From NCBI RefSeq assembly GCF_002706795.1, contig NZ_CP017705.1, forward strand, positions 4,005,501-4,069,500: a stretch of DNA of 64,000 nucleotides, read 5' to 3'. The position numbers and the translations under genes are program-made. The stretch is from Brevibacillus laterosporus DSM 25. GTDB lineage: Bacteria > Bacillota > Bacilli > Brevibacillales > Brevibacillaceae. The notes beneath the pieces were generated by a model, which saw only the letters and a list, made by a program, of their open reading frames with translations, did not search any database and was not told where the DNA came from. Positions within the stretch are counted from its first letter, which is position 1. The number at the start of each line of letters is the position of its first letter. Below are positions 9,782 through 17,741 of the stretch, in pieces.

Positions 9782-10177
9782 ATGACCGAACAGAATCTCG
9801 TATCAGTCGAAACACAATCGGAGTTCTCCGTCACTAGCGGCCGTCGCGAGACCCGCATCTTCCTTAAAATGTACGTGGACGCCGTACACTCCGGCTTCTT
9901 AGCGGATATTGGCGACGAAAACTGGCGCACACTCTGCGTTATAGCTTCGTTCATGAACGAGAAGGGCGAGTGTTACCCAACGCAAGAGATGATCGCACAC
10001 AGGCTCGGCGTAAGCCGCCAGACAGCGAATAGGCGCGTCAAACGACTACTAGAATATCGTTGGAATGGGCGCGAGGTCATACGGGCGGTGAAGGAGCGTG
10101 ACGGGAAGGGGCGGTGGGTTAATGCGAGGTATACAGTGCTCCCGATCAGTCATCTAGCGATATTTAACTCCGGATAG
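9782..10177 (+). CDS. Winged-helix DNA-binding protein, replication-initiator-like, interrupted by in-frame TAG
   Basis: 131 residues to the first stop. A helix-turn-helix of the HTH_36 type (NEKGECYPTQEMIAHRLGVS, then RQTANRRVKRLLEY) occupies about residues 58-100, as in phage and plasmid initiator or regulator proteins. The reading frame stays open after TAG (10175-10177) for 33 codons to 10279 and the extension, rich in DT repeats (SDTDTSDTDRLDTNYNYS), looks like the usual tail of such proteins. So this may be a nonsense-truncated gene or a readthrough product. Translation starts at an ATG with CCAGAGGTGAAAC upstream. Confidence 0.75.
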   Translation: MTEQNLVSVETQSEFSVTSGRRETRIFLKMYVDAVHSGFLADIGDENWRTLCVIASFMNEKGECYPTQEMIAHRLGVSRQTANRRVKRLLEYRWNGREVIRAVKERDGKGRWVNARYTVLPISHLAIFNSG

Positions 10178-10279
10178 GGCGGGTTTGTGTCCATGTCTCA
10201 CACGTCTGACACCGATACGTCGGATACGGATAGACTTGACACTAACTATAACTACTCTTTAACAAGAACTAATCTTTAA

Positions 10280-10446
10280 CAAGAAAAAGATAGCGCATCA
10301 ATCAGTCACTATGTTCCTTCTATCGCGCGGTCAATGTATTAATAGAAATAAAAGCACGAAAAAGATTATGACGCGGTAACGGATGTATAAGTGAATTGAT
10401 GAGTAGGACGATGGCTACGGCTAATCAATAGGAGGGATCGCGTTCT
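10280..10446. other. Short intergenic stretch, AT-rich
   Basis: About 165 bp between the initiator-like gene tail and the next ORF. It contains AT-rich sequence but no clear promoter, hairpin or ORF that I can support. Confidence 0.3.
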
Positions 10447-10641
10447 ATGGAAATTATCACCGCAATTCAAGCTGGCATCTATTCACGACACGGCATCCGC
10501 ACGGACGCTTACTATCGAGAGGGGTACGGACTGCTGATTGTTCGCGAAGGGGCCCCATTATTACCGCGTAACGTAATCGCGGCCTATGACGAAGATGAGC
10601 TTGATTTTATCGCGTATCACGTCAAGAAGAAAGGAGCCTAG
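10447..10641 (+). CDS. Small hypothetical phage protein
   Basis: 64 residues, ATG start with ATAGGAGGGATC upstream. Short mixed alpha/beta sequence ending in a basic KKKGA tail; no Cys, no membrane helix. Not recognised. First of a run of small early genes. Confidence 0.7.
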   Translation: MEIITAIQAGIYSRHGIRTDAYYREGYGLLIVREGAPLLPRNVIAAYDEDELDFIAYHVKKKGA

Positions 10642-10645
10642 CCCA

Positions 10646-10726
10646 ATGCGTATACTCGCCGGAACGTGGCGCCGGTTATCTCCCGCCACAAAAATACGAT
10701 TACTCAACGCGTGGTCACGTAAATAA
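10646..10726 (+). CDS. 26-residue basic peptide
   Basis: ATG at 10646, 26 codons. The GGAG inside the end of the upstream gene lies about ten bases before the ATG. The peptide has six Arg/Lys and two Trp and is amphipathic (SPATKIRLLNAWSRK). No family recognised. Confidence 0.5.
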   Translation: MRILAGTWRRLSPATKIRLLNAWSRK

Positions 10727-10744
10727 AACGAATATGGAGGTCAT

Positions 10745-11227
10745 ATGATGCGTAAGCACTTCGTCAATCTAACGAATGGAATCGAGGCTATCCCGGTCAT
10801 CCCGGGCGAGTATTCATTTATCCGTATTCAGTCGACAGCTTGCGAGCAGAAACGATGGGACTACCTGCTTCAAGACCTCGACTATACGTTTCTGATGTCG
10901 CTGGCCCTCGGACATACATGCGTTGTTTACGATTACGGCGCGAGGAAGAACGTCCCCCGTGCGGTTTACCAAGGCTTAGAGTTCATCTACTTCGCGTTGA
11001 ACCGAAGGTGGTTCGGAAAAGAGGTCATACCCGTAGTCCGCGGCCATAACGTCTATCAGTATTTCGACGAGTGCTATCGTAAGCTCACCGATCGGACACT
11101 GAAAAAACTAGACTATTTCCGAAAGTTTCTTTTTACGGATGAGATTCGGCTAGAGGTTAAAACAGCGTCGACCGAACACGACGGTGACTACCGATGGTAC
11201 CGTGACTTGCTTGCGGAGGCATCGTGA
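10745..11227 (+). CDS. Hypothetical phage protein, 160 residues
   Basis: Starts at ATG 10745 (an ATG ATG pair, 10745 or 10748) behind ATGGAGG. Globular sequence rich in aromatic residues with segments YSFIRIQSTACEQKRWDYLL and VYDYGARKNVPRAVYQG. No motif that gives a function. Its 3' end overlaps a convergent small gene by about 40 bp. Confidence 0.75.
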   Translation: MMRKHFVNLTNGIEAIPVIPGEYSFIRIQSTACEQKRWDYLLQDLDYTFLMSLALGHTCVVYDYGARKNVPRAVYQGLEFIYFALNRRWFGKEVIPVVRGHNVYQYFDECYRKLTDRTLKKLDYFRKFLFTDEIRLEVKTASTEHDGDYRWYRDLLAEAS

Positions 11228-11397
11228 CCCAGTAGACGATGTACTACCGCAAACTGTCGCACATGTAATTCTGGAAATCCTAACGTGTAATGCCCGCCTT
11301 CCCATTCGAGTTTGTACGGGATCGCGGCGGAATTTAATTCCGGAAGAATCATCGAAATATCTTCGTAAGGTACAACGTAAGTAAACGAAATATTCAA
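11188..11397 (-). CDS. Small hypothetical protein on the opposite strand
   Basis: 69 residues, TTG start at 11397 with AAAGGAG about ten bases upstream on the minus strand. Sequence has a protein-like pattern (SFTYVVPYEDISMILPEL, EWEGGHYTLGF). One of few leftward genes, overlapping the end of the preceding gene tail to tail. Function unknown. Confidence 0.6.
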   Translation of the reverse strand: MNISFTYVVPYEDISMILPELNSAAIPYKLEWEGGHYTLGFPELHVRQFAVVHRLLGHDASASKSRYHR

Positions 11398-11464
11398 TAT
11401 AGTTCACACTCCTTTACTGCGAATTATAGTGTGAGGAGTTGAGACAAAAATAGGGGGATAAGCA

Positions 11465-11725
11465 ATGAAAAACATAGGAGGAAGTCCGTCTTTACTGGTT
11501 AAAGAAATGCAATGTAATGTATGTAATGGTGTTTTTTATGAATTTGATGAACAGATTGAAAAAAAGAAATGGGTTGGCTGGGAACTCATAGATTTCCGTC
11601 TGGATAAATGTCCCCATTGTGATGAAAAGATTATACACGAAACAGTGCAAACTTTGTCTGAGAACTATGCATATGTAGAAGTAGACAAAATGACAGGAGA
11701 AGTCAAAGTGTATGGCGGCTTTTGA
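11465..11725 (+). CDS. Small zinc-ribbon protein
   Basis: 86 residues, ATG behind AGGGGGATAAGC. Two CxxC knuckles, CNVC near residue 18 and CPHC near residue 50, suggest a zinc ribbon. Base composition is more AT-rich than its neighbours, which hints at separate acquisition. Function unknown. Confidence 0.72.
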   Translation: MKNIGGSPSLLVKEMQCNVCNGVFYEFDEQIEKKKWVGWELIDFRLDKCPHCDEKIIHETVQTLSENYAYVEVDKMTGEVKVYGGF

Positions 11726-11741
11726 AAATGGGGAGGCAAAT

Positions 11742-11780
11742 ATGACCGAACAACAGATCAATTGGGACAAAATTAATTAA
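11742..11780 (+). CDS. Possible 12-residue peptide
   Basis: ATG at 11742 with GGGGAGGC seven bases upstream, encoding MTEQQINWDKIN. Good ribosome site but very short; could be a leader or chance. Confidence 0.35.
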   Translation: MTEQQINWDKIN

Positions 11781-11795
11781 TCGGAGGCGGTACGT

Positions 11796-12026
11796 ATGGC
11801 AAATTGGGGCGCGATTAGAGTACAGATCGGGATACAAGTTGGTAGGGCAAAAGGGTTAAGTGAAGGTGGAGTAGATGAGGTTTCTGTTGATGCGCTGGTA
11901 GAGGCGTTGGAATTATGCGAGTACGTAGCACAGCAGGCGGAAAAAGAGGTCACAGAGTTACGTGAACGACTGATACGTGAAGAGATGAAGGCGAATTTAT
12001 TTGCGATGTACGGGGGTGCACGTTAA
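11796..12026 (+). CDS. Small helical phage protein A
   Basis: 76 residues, ATG behind CGGAGGCGGT. Two predicted helices; similar in pattern to the next gene (IQ.(A/G).A...G(V)xxVS(V/I)), so the pair may be a duplication. The end, YGGAR, encodes the GGGGGTG ribosome site of the following gene, whose ATG overlaps the TAA. Confidence 0.7.
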   Translation: MANWGAIRVQIGIQVGRAKGLSEGGVDEVSVDALVEALELCEYVAQQAEKEVTELRERLIREEMKANLFAMYGGAR

Positions 12027-12241
12027 TGACAAACAGTGAAACTATTGAGGACATTAAAGCGATGATACAACAGGCGAAACTTGCACGAGACTTAGGAGTG
12101 GAACAAGTATCTATCAACTCTTTTATACGAGTCAGTGCGTGGCTACTGGTTTACATTCAAACTGTAGAAGAAATACGGTTGGAAATGGAGAGCTATAGTC
12201 CGCGTGCAGATTATATACGTATGAATCGAGGTGTTCGGTAA
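12026..12241 (+). CDS. Small helical phage protein B
   Basis: 71 residues, start overlapping the upstream stop (TAATG). Possible paralogue of the preceding gene over ATEDIK-like helix and VEQVSINSFIRVSAWLL. Ends in NRGVR and again overlaps the next start, so translation of 11796-12860 is coupled. Confidence 0.68.
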   Translation: MTNSETIEDIKAMIQQAKLARDLGVEQVSINSFIRVSAWLLVYIQTVEEIRLEMESYSPRADYIRMNRGVR

Positions 12242-12621
12242 TGGACGGTAACTTAACGTTATGCGAACTGTATGAGGTCGCGAATGAGATGTGCCGTAAA
12301 CATTGGGGCGTAGATTATACGGGTATTATCGAATTGAAGCGTCGTAACTGGAGACGTCGACTTGCTTGCTTTTCTACTCGTAGAAACGAACCTGAGTATG
12401 CGGCGATACGATTTTGCTCCGTTGTTAATGCACAACAAACACGAGACGAGGTAATAGACACGTTACTCCACGAACTCGTACACTGGCGGCTTTGGTCGCT
12501 AGGATTACCGCATCGCGACGTAGACCCTGAGTTTGTGCGTGAGTGTATTCGCGTGGGCACGTCGTTTAGTCAGACGACCGCGGCACAGAGAGCGGTTAAA
12601 TTATACGGGGGTGCGCGTTAA
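12241..12621 (+). CDS. SprT-like zinc metallopeptidase domain protein
   Basis: 126 residues. Zinc-binding motif HELVHW near residue 78 followed by a third potential ligand region (GLPHRDVDPEFVRE), as in the SprT-like family. Bacterial and phage members are mostly uncharacterised; eukaryotic SPRTN degrades DNA-protein crosslinks. A role in DNA metabolism is inferred from family only. Confidence 0.78.
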   Translation: MDGNLTLCELYEVANEMCRKHWGVDYTGIIELKRRNWRRRLACFSTRRNEPEYAAIRFCSVVNAQQTRDEVIDTLLHELVHWRLWSLGLPHRDVDPEFVRECIRVGTSFSQTTAAQRAVKLYGGAR

Positions 12622-12860
12622 TGGATGATTTTCGAGGCGAGGTTTGCATAATCGACGACAAGATCGTTAAAAAGTGCGTCGGACAAGACTTTTCCCTAGG
12701 GAAACTTTACTTCGAACTAGACGCGGATAAAGCGGAGTTGGATTGCGAAATGTACGAGACTCCGACTTTCGAGCTAGATGCGTGGAGGGCTCGTATTCTT
12801 ACTGCGGAAGAAATCGCGAATTTAGCGTTGTACGGTAGTTTGGATGGGAAAGGGGACTGA
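12621..12860 (+). CDS. Small acidic hypothetical protein
   Basis: 79 residues, ATG overlapping the upstream TAA. Strongly acidic, with three Cys and no recognisable motif. Part of the coupled string of small early genes. Confidence 0.68.
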   Translation: MDDFRGEVCIIDDKIVKKCVGQDFSLGKLYFELDADKAELDCEMYETPTFELDAWRARILTAEEIANLALYGSLDGKGD

Positions 12861-12862
12861 CT

Positions 12863-13216
12863 ATGCGAGAGGTAAAGGTTCGAGGTTGGGACGGAATGAA
12901 AATGTACTATTTCGATGTGGCGTTATACATGGCATTTAACGAAGAAGCACAAGATGACATGTGTCCTTCCTCGGCTAGTCAAAATCTCATGCTTCATACC
13001 GGACTAGACGACGAGAACGGCAAGGATATCTATGTGGGAGATATTGTTCTTGATCGAAATGAACCAGCAACAGGAATGGTGGAATTGTCATATGGAAGTT
13101 TTATTGTTAATTGGCACGGACCCGATATTGACGATCTGAGAGATTATCACGAATTCCTTGAAGTCATCGGCAATATCTACGAAAATCCAGAGTTAATGGA
13201 GGAGGCGTCCTTATGA
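12863..13216 (+). CDS. YopX-like protein
   Basis: 117 residues. Typical YopX pattern: N-terminal REVKVRGWDG, central LMLHTGLDDENGKDIYVGD and C-terminal FLEVIGNIYENPEL. The family is widespread in Gram-positive phages and its function is unknown. A second copy lies at 31243. Confidence 0.85.
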   Translation: MREVKVRGWDGMKMYYFDVALYMAFNEEAQDDMCPSSASQNLMLHTGLDDENGKDIYVGDIVLDRNEPATGMVELSYGSFIVNWHGPDIDDLRDYHEFLEVIGNIYENPELMEEASL

Positions 13217-13515
13217 CGAAGGTATGCGGAAGACCCTACGTGTTATTTGACCCCGAACAGACTGCGGCAATAAAACGAGCTGAACGAAAGAATGACGCTA
13301 TCGACCGCATCGTAAACGGATTGAACGAAGCTCTTAAAGGCATCGAGGATTACGTAGAAGACGTTGGGCCTGACGAAGAACTGTACTTAGCTCTCAATAA
13401 CACGCTATGTAGTTTTGAGTATTGGGCAGGTGTTATATATGACAACGGGGCGCTCTATTCGCGAGATGACGACTACTTAATGATCGAATGGAAAGGGGAA
13501 CGTGGTCTAATATGA
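13213..13515 (+). CDS. Hypothetical phage protein, 100 residues
   Basis: ATG 13213 overlaps the preceding stop, behind GGAGGAGG. Acidic helical middle (NEALKGIEDYVEDVG). No family recognised. Confidence 0.65.
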   Translation: MTKVCGRPYVLFDPEQTAAIKRAERKNDAIDRIVNGLNEALKGIEDYVEDVGPDEELYLALNNTLCSFEYWAGVIYDNGALYSRDDDYLMIEWKGERGLI

Positions 13516-13925
13516 TGACGCGTGAAGAAATCGGAGCGATACGTGAACGTGCGGAGAAGGCAACAGAAGGGTCATGGAAATGGCAAGAATACTATGATTG
13601 TTCACTATCAAATAGTGAAGGCAACGTGATAGTTACAGTAGTTGGCGATGATATGAGTTATATTAAGGTTTTACGTAATGAAGACGCAGAGTTCATAGCG
13701 CATGCCCGGGAAGACATACCGAAGTTACTAGCGGAGATCGAACGATTGCAGACGAATTGGCAACGGTTGGAAGAGTACGTATGTGAATGGCAAGACAAAT
13801 CCTTCGAGGATCACGACGTGTCAGAGAGCAGTGGTGCTCAATACTTCTTCGCAGGTAGGCTCAGCGCATTTAATAACGTGCAAGAGATGATTCGAGCACT
13901 AGAGCGGGAGGGCGAGGAATGTTAA
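13512..13925 (+). CDS. Phage protein with ATEG-W / DAxFIAxAR domain
   Basis: 137 residues from ATG 13512 or 13515. Contains the pattern ATEGSW ... NEDAEFIAHAREDIPKLL common in early phage proteins of unknown role; the same pattern recurs at 14059-14670. A short coiled coil (LLAEIERLQTNWQRLEEYV) follows. The longer frame from 13488 lacks a ribosome site. Confidence 0.68.
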   Translation: MMTREEIGAIRERAEKATEGSWKWQEYYDCSLSNSEGNVIVTVVGDDMSYIKVLRNEDAEFIAHAREDIPKLLAEIERLQTNWQRLEEYVCEWQDKSFEDHDVSESSGAQYFFAGRLSAFNNVQEMIRALEREGEEC

Positions 13926-14062
13926 CCCGAATCAAACTAGCTTACCACGCTTTTCAATTAAAACGCGCAGTCAAACGGATGGTTGCCGCAGATAAGGCGT
14001 ACACACGACACTTTTGCGAATGGCACGCGCTACGACACGGAAAGGGAGCGATGTGTAAATGA
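13919..14062 (+). CDS. 47-residue basic protein
   Basis: ATG at 13919 overlaps the upstream stop behind GGGAGGGCGAGG, and the stop overlaps the next ATG (ATGA). Highly basic with His (LAYHAFQLKRAVKRM, RHFCEWHALRHG), suggesting nucleic-acid binding; that is inference. Missed by a length cut-off. Confidence 0.65.
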   Translation: MLTRIKLAYHAFQLKRAVKRMVAADKAYTRHFCEWHALRHGKGAMCK

Positions 14063-14670
14063 ATAAAAGGGTAACGCCTCATGACGGCGGATGTTGGTTT
14101 TGTTATACGAAAACGAACGACATGGTGTTCGACACCGCATTTGACACATTTGTACATCGAGATTGCCTCGTAGGAGCCCTGATTCATGCCGAAAATCCAG
14201 AGGCAGTAATCATCGCAGAGGAAACGTTTTGTGACGATGCTGAGATATCTGAGCTGGCAAATGAGGCACGGAAAATAATAGATGCGAAAGGATTACTGTA
14301 TACGACTGACCGTAATTTACAAGAAGACTTAGAGACATGTTACGCGGCGACAGAAGGCCCTTGGGGCGCGAGCCATGATGAGTGGCCGGGTAATGCTAAC
14401 CTGCGCCATTGGGTATCTACGCATCATGACGGACTAGCTTGCGCTGTAAGCTACGAAGACGCTCGGTTTATTGCCGAAGCCCGTGACGGATGGCCTCATG
14501 CGATTGAAAGAGCACTGGATGCGGAAATGAAAGTAGCGCAGATGGAACGAAGACTTCGCGCGGTTGAATCTACTGTAGGGCGTATGCTCGATCCCTACGG
14601 ATGTCAGGACTTTTGGGCTTTCGTGATGGAGTACGAATCAGAGGAGGTGTCCCTCGATGACAAAGTGTAA
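14059..14670 (+). CDS. Phage protein with N-terminal Cys/His knuckle and DAxFIAxAR domain
   Basis: 203 residues. N-terminus has CWFC near residue 12 and HRDC near residue 33, a possible zinc site. The middle repeats the ATEGPW ... YEDARFIAEARDGWPHAIE pattern seen in the gene at 13512, so the two share a domain. Translationally coupled to the 47-residue gene. Function unknown. Confidence 0.68.
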   Translation: MNKRVTPHDGGCWFCYTKTNDMVFDTAFDTFVHRDCLVGALIHAENPEAVIIAEETFCDDAEISELANEARKIIDAKGLLYTTDRNLQEDLETCYAATEGPWGASHDEWPGNANLRHWVSTHHDGLACAVSYEDARFIAEARDGWPHAIERALDAEMKVAQMERRLRAVESTVGRMLDPYGCQDFWAFVMEYESEEVSLDDKV

Positions 14671-15037
14671 ACTCCCGCCTGCGAAGGCATGGCGCGAACG
14701 GGAAATTGCGGATTGGAATACGACTACATTTACCGAGTATCTACGTGACCGACACGCAGAACTCTACAGACTCCCCTACGTTCCTGCCCGGGGCTGGCGA
14801 TCTGAACAAGGGATGATTAAACGGATGATCGACGAACACGGAACGGAGGTAGTCAAACGGTTTATTGACGGGTGCTTCCGGGCGTATAAGCCAACGCGAC
14901 AGTACCCAACGTTGACCTTTACGTTTATGTATACGTATATGCGGGCGCGGGTACTGGCGATGGTATTGCGCGAGGAGAAACGAGTAACTGCGGAGGGGAA
15001 CGTAATGAGTACGGAGGAGCTGGCGGAGTGGTTGTGA
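14657..15037 (+). CDS. Hypothetical phage protein, replication-module neighbour
   Basis: 126 residues, ATG overlapping the end of the previous gene behind GAGGAGGTG. Helical, basic, with WRSEQGMIKRMIDEHG and TLTFTFMYTYMRARVLAMV. Last rightward gene before the leftward zinc ribbon. Not recognised. Confidence 0.65.
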   Translation: MTKCKLPPAKAWREREIADWNTTTFTEYLRDRHAELYRLPYVPARGWRSEQGMIKRMIDEHGTEVVKRFIDGCFRAYKPTRQYPTLTFTFMYTYMRARVLAMVLREEKRVTAEGNVMSTEELAEWL

Positions 15038-15039
15038 CT

Positions 15040-15243
15040 TTAGTACATCTTATCGTCTTCGTCTGTGGGTAAAATTTCGCCATTCCACCCACAAATGTCA
15101 CAATCAACACCCCACCCATTGATCGCGGCTACGACTGTTTTGCCTTTTCTATCTTTACATTCGAGGCCTGTAAATTTTTTAAGATTAAAAGAAATATCAG
15201 GTATTGGACCTGCACAGTTAGGGCAGAAGATAGGTTTTGGCAC
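15040..15243 (-). CDS. Small zinc-ribbon protein, leftward
   Basis: 67 residues from GTG 15243, which has GAGGTG six bases upstream; GTG 15252 is an alternative three residues longer. CPNC near residue 7 and CDIC near residue 50 make a zinc ribbon. AT-rich relative to neighbours. Transcribed against the operon from the 15.25-15.31 kb gap. Confidence 0.65.
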   Translation of the reverse strand: MPKPIFCPNCAGPIPDISFNLKKFTGLECKDRKGKTVVAAINGWGVDCDICGWNGEILPTDEDDKMY

Positions 15244-15321
15244 TTTTGACACCTCATGTTTTTATTCAGTATAACACGTATGAAGTTATTGTAAGTAAAT
15301 GTAATTCGGAGGTGAATGCGA

Positions 15322-16095
15322 TTGACGAACGCTAATTCCTGCATACTACGCGAACCCTGCCGCCACACCGCCGACCCGATCGCCTGCACTCGCCTGTGCT
15401 CGTCCTTCATCGCTATGCACGGAGCCAGCGGAACGGGGGGCCGAGTAGCCGCCGCCTGCATCCCGAGTGACTATGCCCATGTAACCGTCGAGACGGCACC
15501 GCCACGGGTCGAACAGCGCGGTATCTATTCGGGTATCGAACGTTATATAGCGACGTTTATTCGCCAATTTAACGAGGTTTCAGAACCTTCTGAACGTATC
15601 AAGTCGTTGTATCTATTTTCGTATGAACCCGGCACAGGCAAAACCACGACAGCCGCCGCAATTGCGAACGCGTATCTAACAACGCACTATATCGGCTCGG
15701 TCCAACGAGGGCGCCAGCCGTTACAGCGGCCGGTCTTCTTCCTCGACGTAAACGAGTGGCAAGAGAAGTATAACGAGTTCAACCGTAAGCACGTTCCTGC
15801 GGATATTGCGGAGCCTGCCGCGCGAGTATACTACGACTGGATGGCGCACGCTAAAAAGGCTCCGTTCGCTGTGCTGGACGATATAGGCGTGAGGGACGCG
15901 ACAAGTGCGTTCAGGGGCGATCTGCACACGGTAATTAACGCGCGTGTCACCAACGGACTGCCTACGGTTTATACGTCGAATATACCGATGGAAGAGTTGG
16001 TTACTCTATACGATAAAAGACTAGCGGATCGCGTGCGGGAGCAATGCTTGCAACTAGGGTTTAATGGCGATTCTAAGAGGGGGATACGAAAATGA
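15322..16095 (+). CDS. DnaC/DnaI-like helicase loader ATPase
   Basis: 257 residues from TTG 15322, ideally spaced from GGAGGTG; ATG 15316 is also in frame. Walker A YEPGTGKTTTA near residue 105, Walker B FAVLDDIGVRD near residue 190 and sensor YTSN match the phage DnaC family, which loads the replicative helicase. The N-terminal 50 residues hold several Cys and one His (SCILREPCRHTADPIACTRL), possibly a zinc site. Followed by the helicase and primase, so the loader role is well supported by context. Confidence 0.85.
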   Translation: MTNANSCILREPCRHTADPIACTRLCSSFIAMHGASGTGGRVAAACIPSDYAHVTVETAPPRVEQRGIYSGIERYIATFIRQFNEVSEPSERIKSLYLFSYEPGTGKTTTAAAIANAYLTTHYIGSVQRGRQPLQRPVFFLDVNEWQEKYNEFNRKHVPADIAEPAARVYYDWMAHAKKAPFAVLDDIGVRDATSAFRGDLHTVINARVTNGLPTVYTSNIPMEELVTLYDKRLADRVREQCLQLGFNGDSKRGIRK

Positions 16096-16292
16096 TTGCG
16101 AGATTATTCCGTACGAAGCCGCGTGTGACCGACGAGGAACGGGATTACTGCGCAGAGGCATTTATTGATTACGCGCTGTTAATTGAGTTTCGGAATGAGT
16201 TCGGGGAGTTGTCGGACGAGAAGGCTGACCGTTTAAATAATAAGCTAGAGGAATGGCATCAAAAATTTAAGTTTATAAAATCCAATAAATAG
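16092..16292 (+). CDS. Small hypothetical protein between loader and helicase
   Basis: 66 residues, ATG overlapping the loader stop behind AGAGGGGG. Helical and charged (DEERDYCAEAFIDYALLIEF). Unknown. Confidence 0.65.
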   Translation: MIARLFRTKPRVTDEERDYCAEAFIDYALLIEFRNEFGELSDEKADRLNNKLEEWHQKFKFIKSNK

Positions 16293-16384
16293 AAAGAATT
16301 GTAAATATTTATGCATACAATTGGCAAACACAACCATGGTATCATTTGGTTGTAAAGCGTTTTCATACACGGAGGTGAACGGTT
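16293..16384 (+). promoter_or_regulatory. AT-rich gap before the helicase gene
   Basis: 92 bp with two small inverted repeats, ATTGT/ACAAT (about 16299-16321) and CAACC/GGTTG (about 16330-16350). It may hold a weak terminator or promoter; no consensus pair was found. Confidence 0.3.
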
Positions 16385-17728
16385 TTGGCATACGGTGAAT
16401 CGTTTCTATCGAAAGTGATTGACACAAACGATACGGGAGCATTGCTTCGATACGATATTCGGGCCGAGCATTTCCCCACGGAAGCTGAACGGAAGGCCTA
16501 CCGATTCATAAAGGACTACGCGGACAGTAACGGAGGGCAGGCGCCTGATTACCGGACTGTAGTCGCTGAGTGTGCGGGCTTCACGTACATGCCGGAAGTG
16601 GGCGACTCCTTCGAATATATGGCGAAAAAGATTAGGAATGACGCGGGCAAGGTACGGTTACATTCGTTCCTAACCGGGCGGGACGTGAGCGATAAATTCA
16701 CGGAACTGCCGACGGAAGAGTTTGCCGCGTGGTTAGTAGAGCGCGTCGAAGAAGTACAAGTAAGCGTGCAGACAAAAAAGAGTATAGGCCGATCTCTCGA
16801 TGAACTGTCAGACGAAATGCGCGAAGAGTATAACAAACGTAAAGAGGGTAAGTCGTTCAGACTTTGGAAAACGCCATTTAACGTACTAAACGAGGCGATC
16901 GGCGGGCTATTTACCGGTGACATTTACGGGATAATGGCAGAATCAGGTCGGGGTAAATCGTATCTCATCATTGTGTTAATAGACGAATTATTACGCCAAG
17001 GTGCAACGGTTTTAGTTAAATCATTCGAGTTAAAAGCATTCCTATGGGTATCACGTCTCCTTTCGGTCGCGACTGCAAGGGATGAGGCGTTTGTCGATGA
17101 GCGGACGAACCAATCGGTAGGTCTGCCGAATAAAGAGATACTTGCCGGAAAACTCGAGGGTGAGGTTGAAAGTTATTTCTTCGAAATGTTAACGCGACTC
17201 AACGAATATTATCCGGGTAAGTTGGTATTGCAAGCGAAAGGAGATCGAGACCTTACGCGATCTCTTACGGAATTAGAGCGGGAGCTTAAACTACGGCCAG
17301 ATATTGACGTAGTGGTAGTCGATCCCTTCTACGGGATATCGGATGTTTATGGAAGTAACGCAAATAAAACAACAGGAGGCGCGGCGGAACAGGCAGCACG
17401 TAAATTCGAACGAATTGTTGGGGAAAACGATGTAGTCGGAATATACGCGGTGCAGGCAACGGTTGAGAAGAAAACACGCGAAGAAGGGGATCGTGAAATC
17501 AAGCTCCCGACTCGCGATCAAGTGAAGACAACGAAGGCACTCCTCGACATTGCAACGAATCTATTCTCGTTTGATTCAGCGGATGGTAATGCACAACTGG
17601 GGATCGAGAAAGGGCGAAATGGCGCGGAGGACCTTACGGTGGATTTGATAGCGCTAATGGACTACGGTGTACTACGTGAGCTACCTAGCGTTGAAGCGGC
17701 CGCAGATCAATTTAAGCTACCGTTTTAA
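16385..17728 (+). CDS. Replicative DNA helicase, DnaB/RecA-fold
   Basis: 447 residues, TTG start behind GGAGGTGAAC. Residues 1-130 resemble the DnaB N-terminal domain; the RecA core has Walker A AESGRGKS near residue 185, an Arg-rich SFELKAFLWVSRLLS segment, and Walker B DVVVVDPFYG near residue 312. Hexameric helicase at the phage fork; works with the loader upstream and the primase downstream. Confidence 0.88.
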   Translation: MAYGESFLSKVIDTNDTGALLRYDIRAEHFPTEAERKAYRFIKDYADSNGGQAPDYRTVVAECAGFTYMPEVGDSFEYMAKKIRNDAGKVRLHSFLTGRDVSDKFTELPTEEFAAWLVERVEEVQVSVQTKKSIGRSLDELSDEMREEYNKRKEGKSFRLWKTPFNVLNEAIGGLFTGDIYGIMAESGRGKSYLIIVLIDELLRQGATVLVKSFELKAFLWVSRLLSVATARDEAFVDERTNQSVGLPNKEILAGKLEGEVESYFFEMLTRLNEYYPGKLVLQAKGDRDLTRSLTELERELKLRPDIDVVVVDPFYGISDVYGSNANKTTGGAAEQAARKFERIVGENDVVGIYAVQATVEKKTREEGDREIKLPTRDQVKTTKALLDIATNLFSFDSADGNAQLGIEKGRNGAEDLTVDLIALMDYGVLRELPSVEAAADQFKLPF

Positions 17729-17741
17729 GGAGGGCGTATAG

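Noticed and set aside
11150-11407. Second leftward frame overlapping the 69-residue minus-strand gene
   Set aside because: The overlapping 11188-11397 frame has the better ribosome site and a more protein-like sequence.
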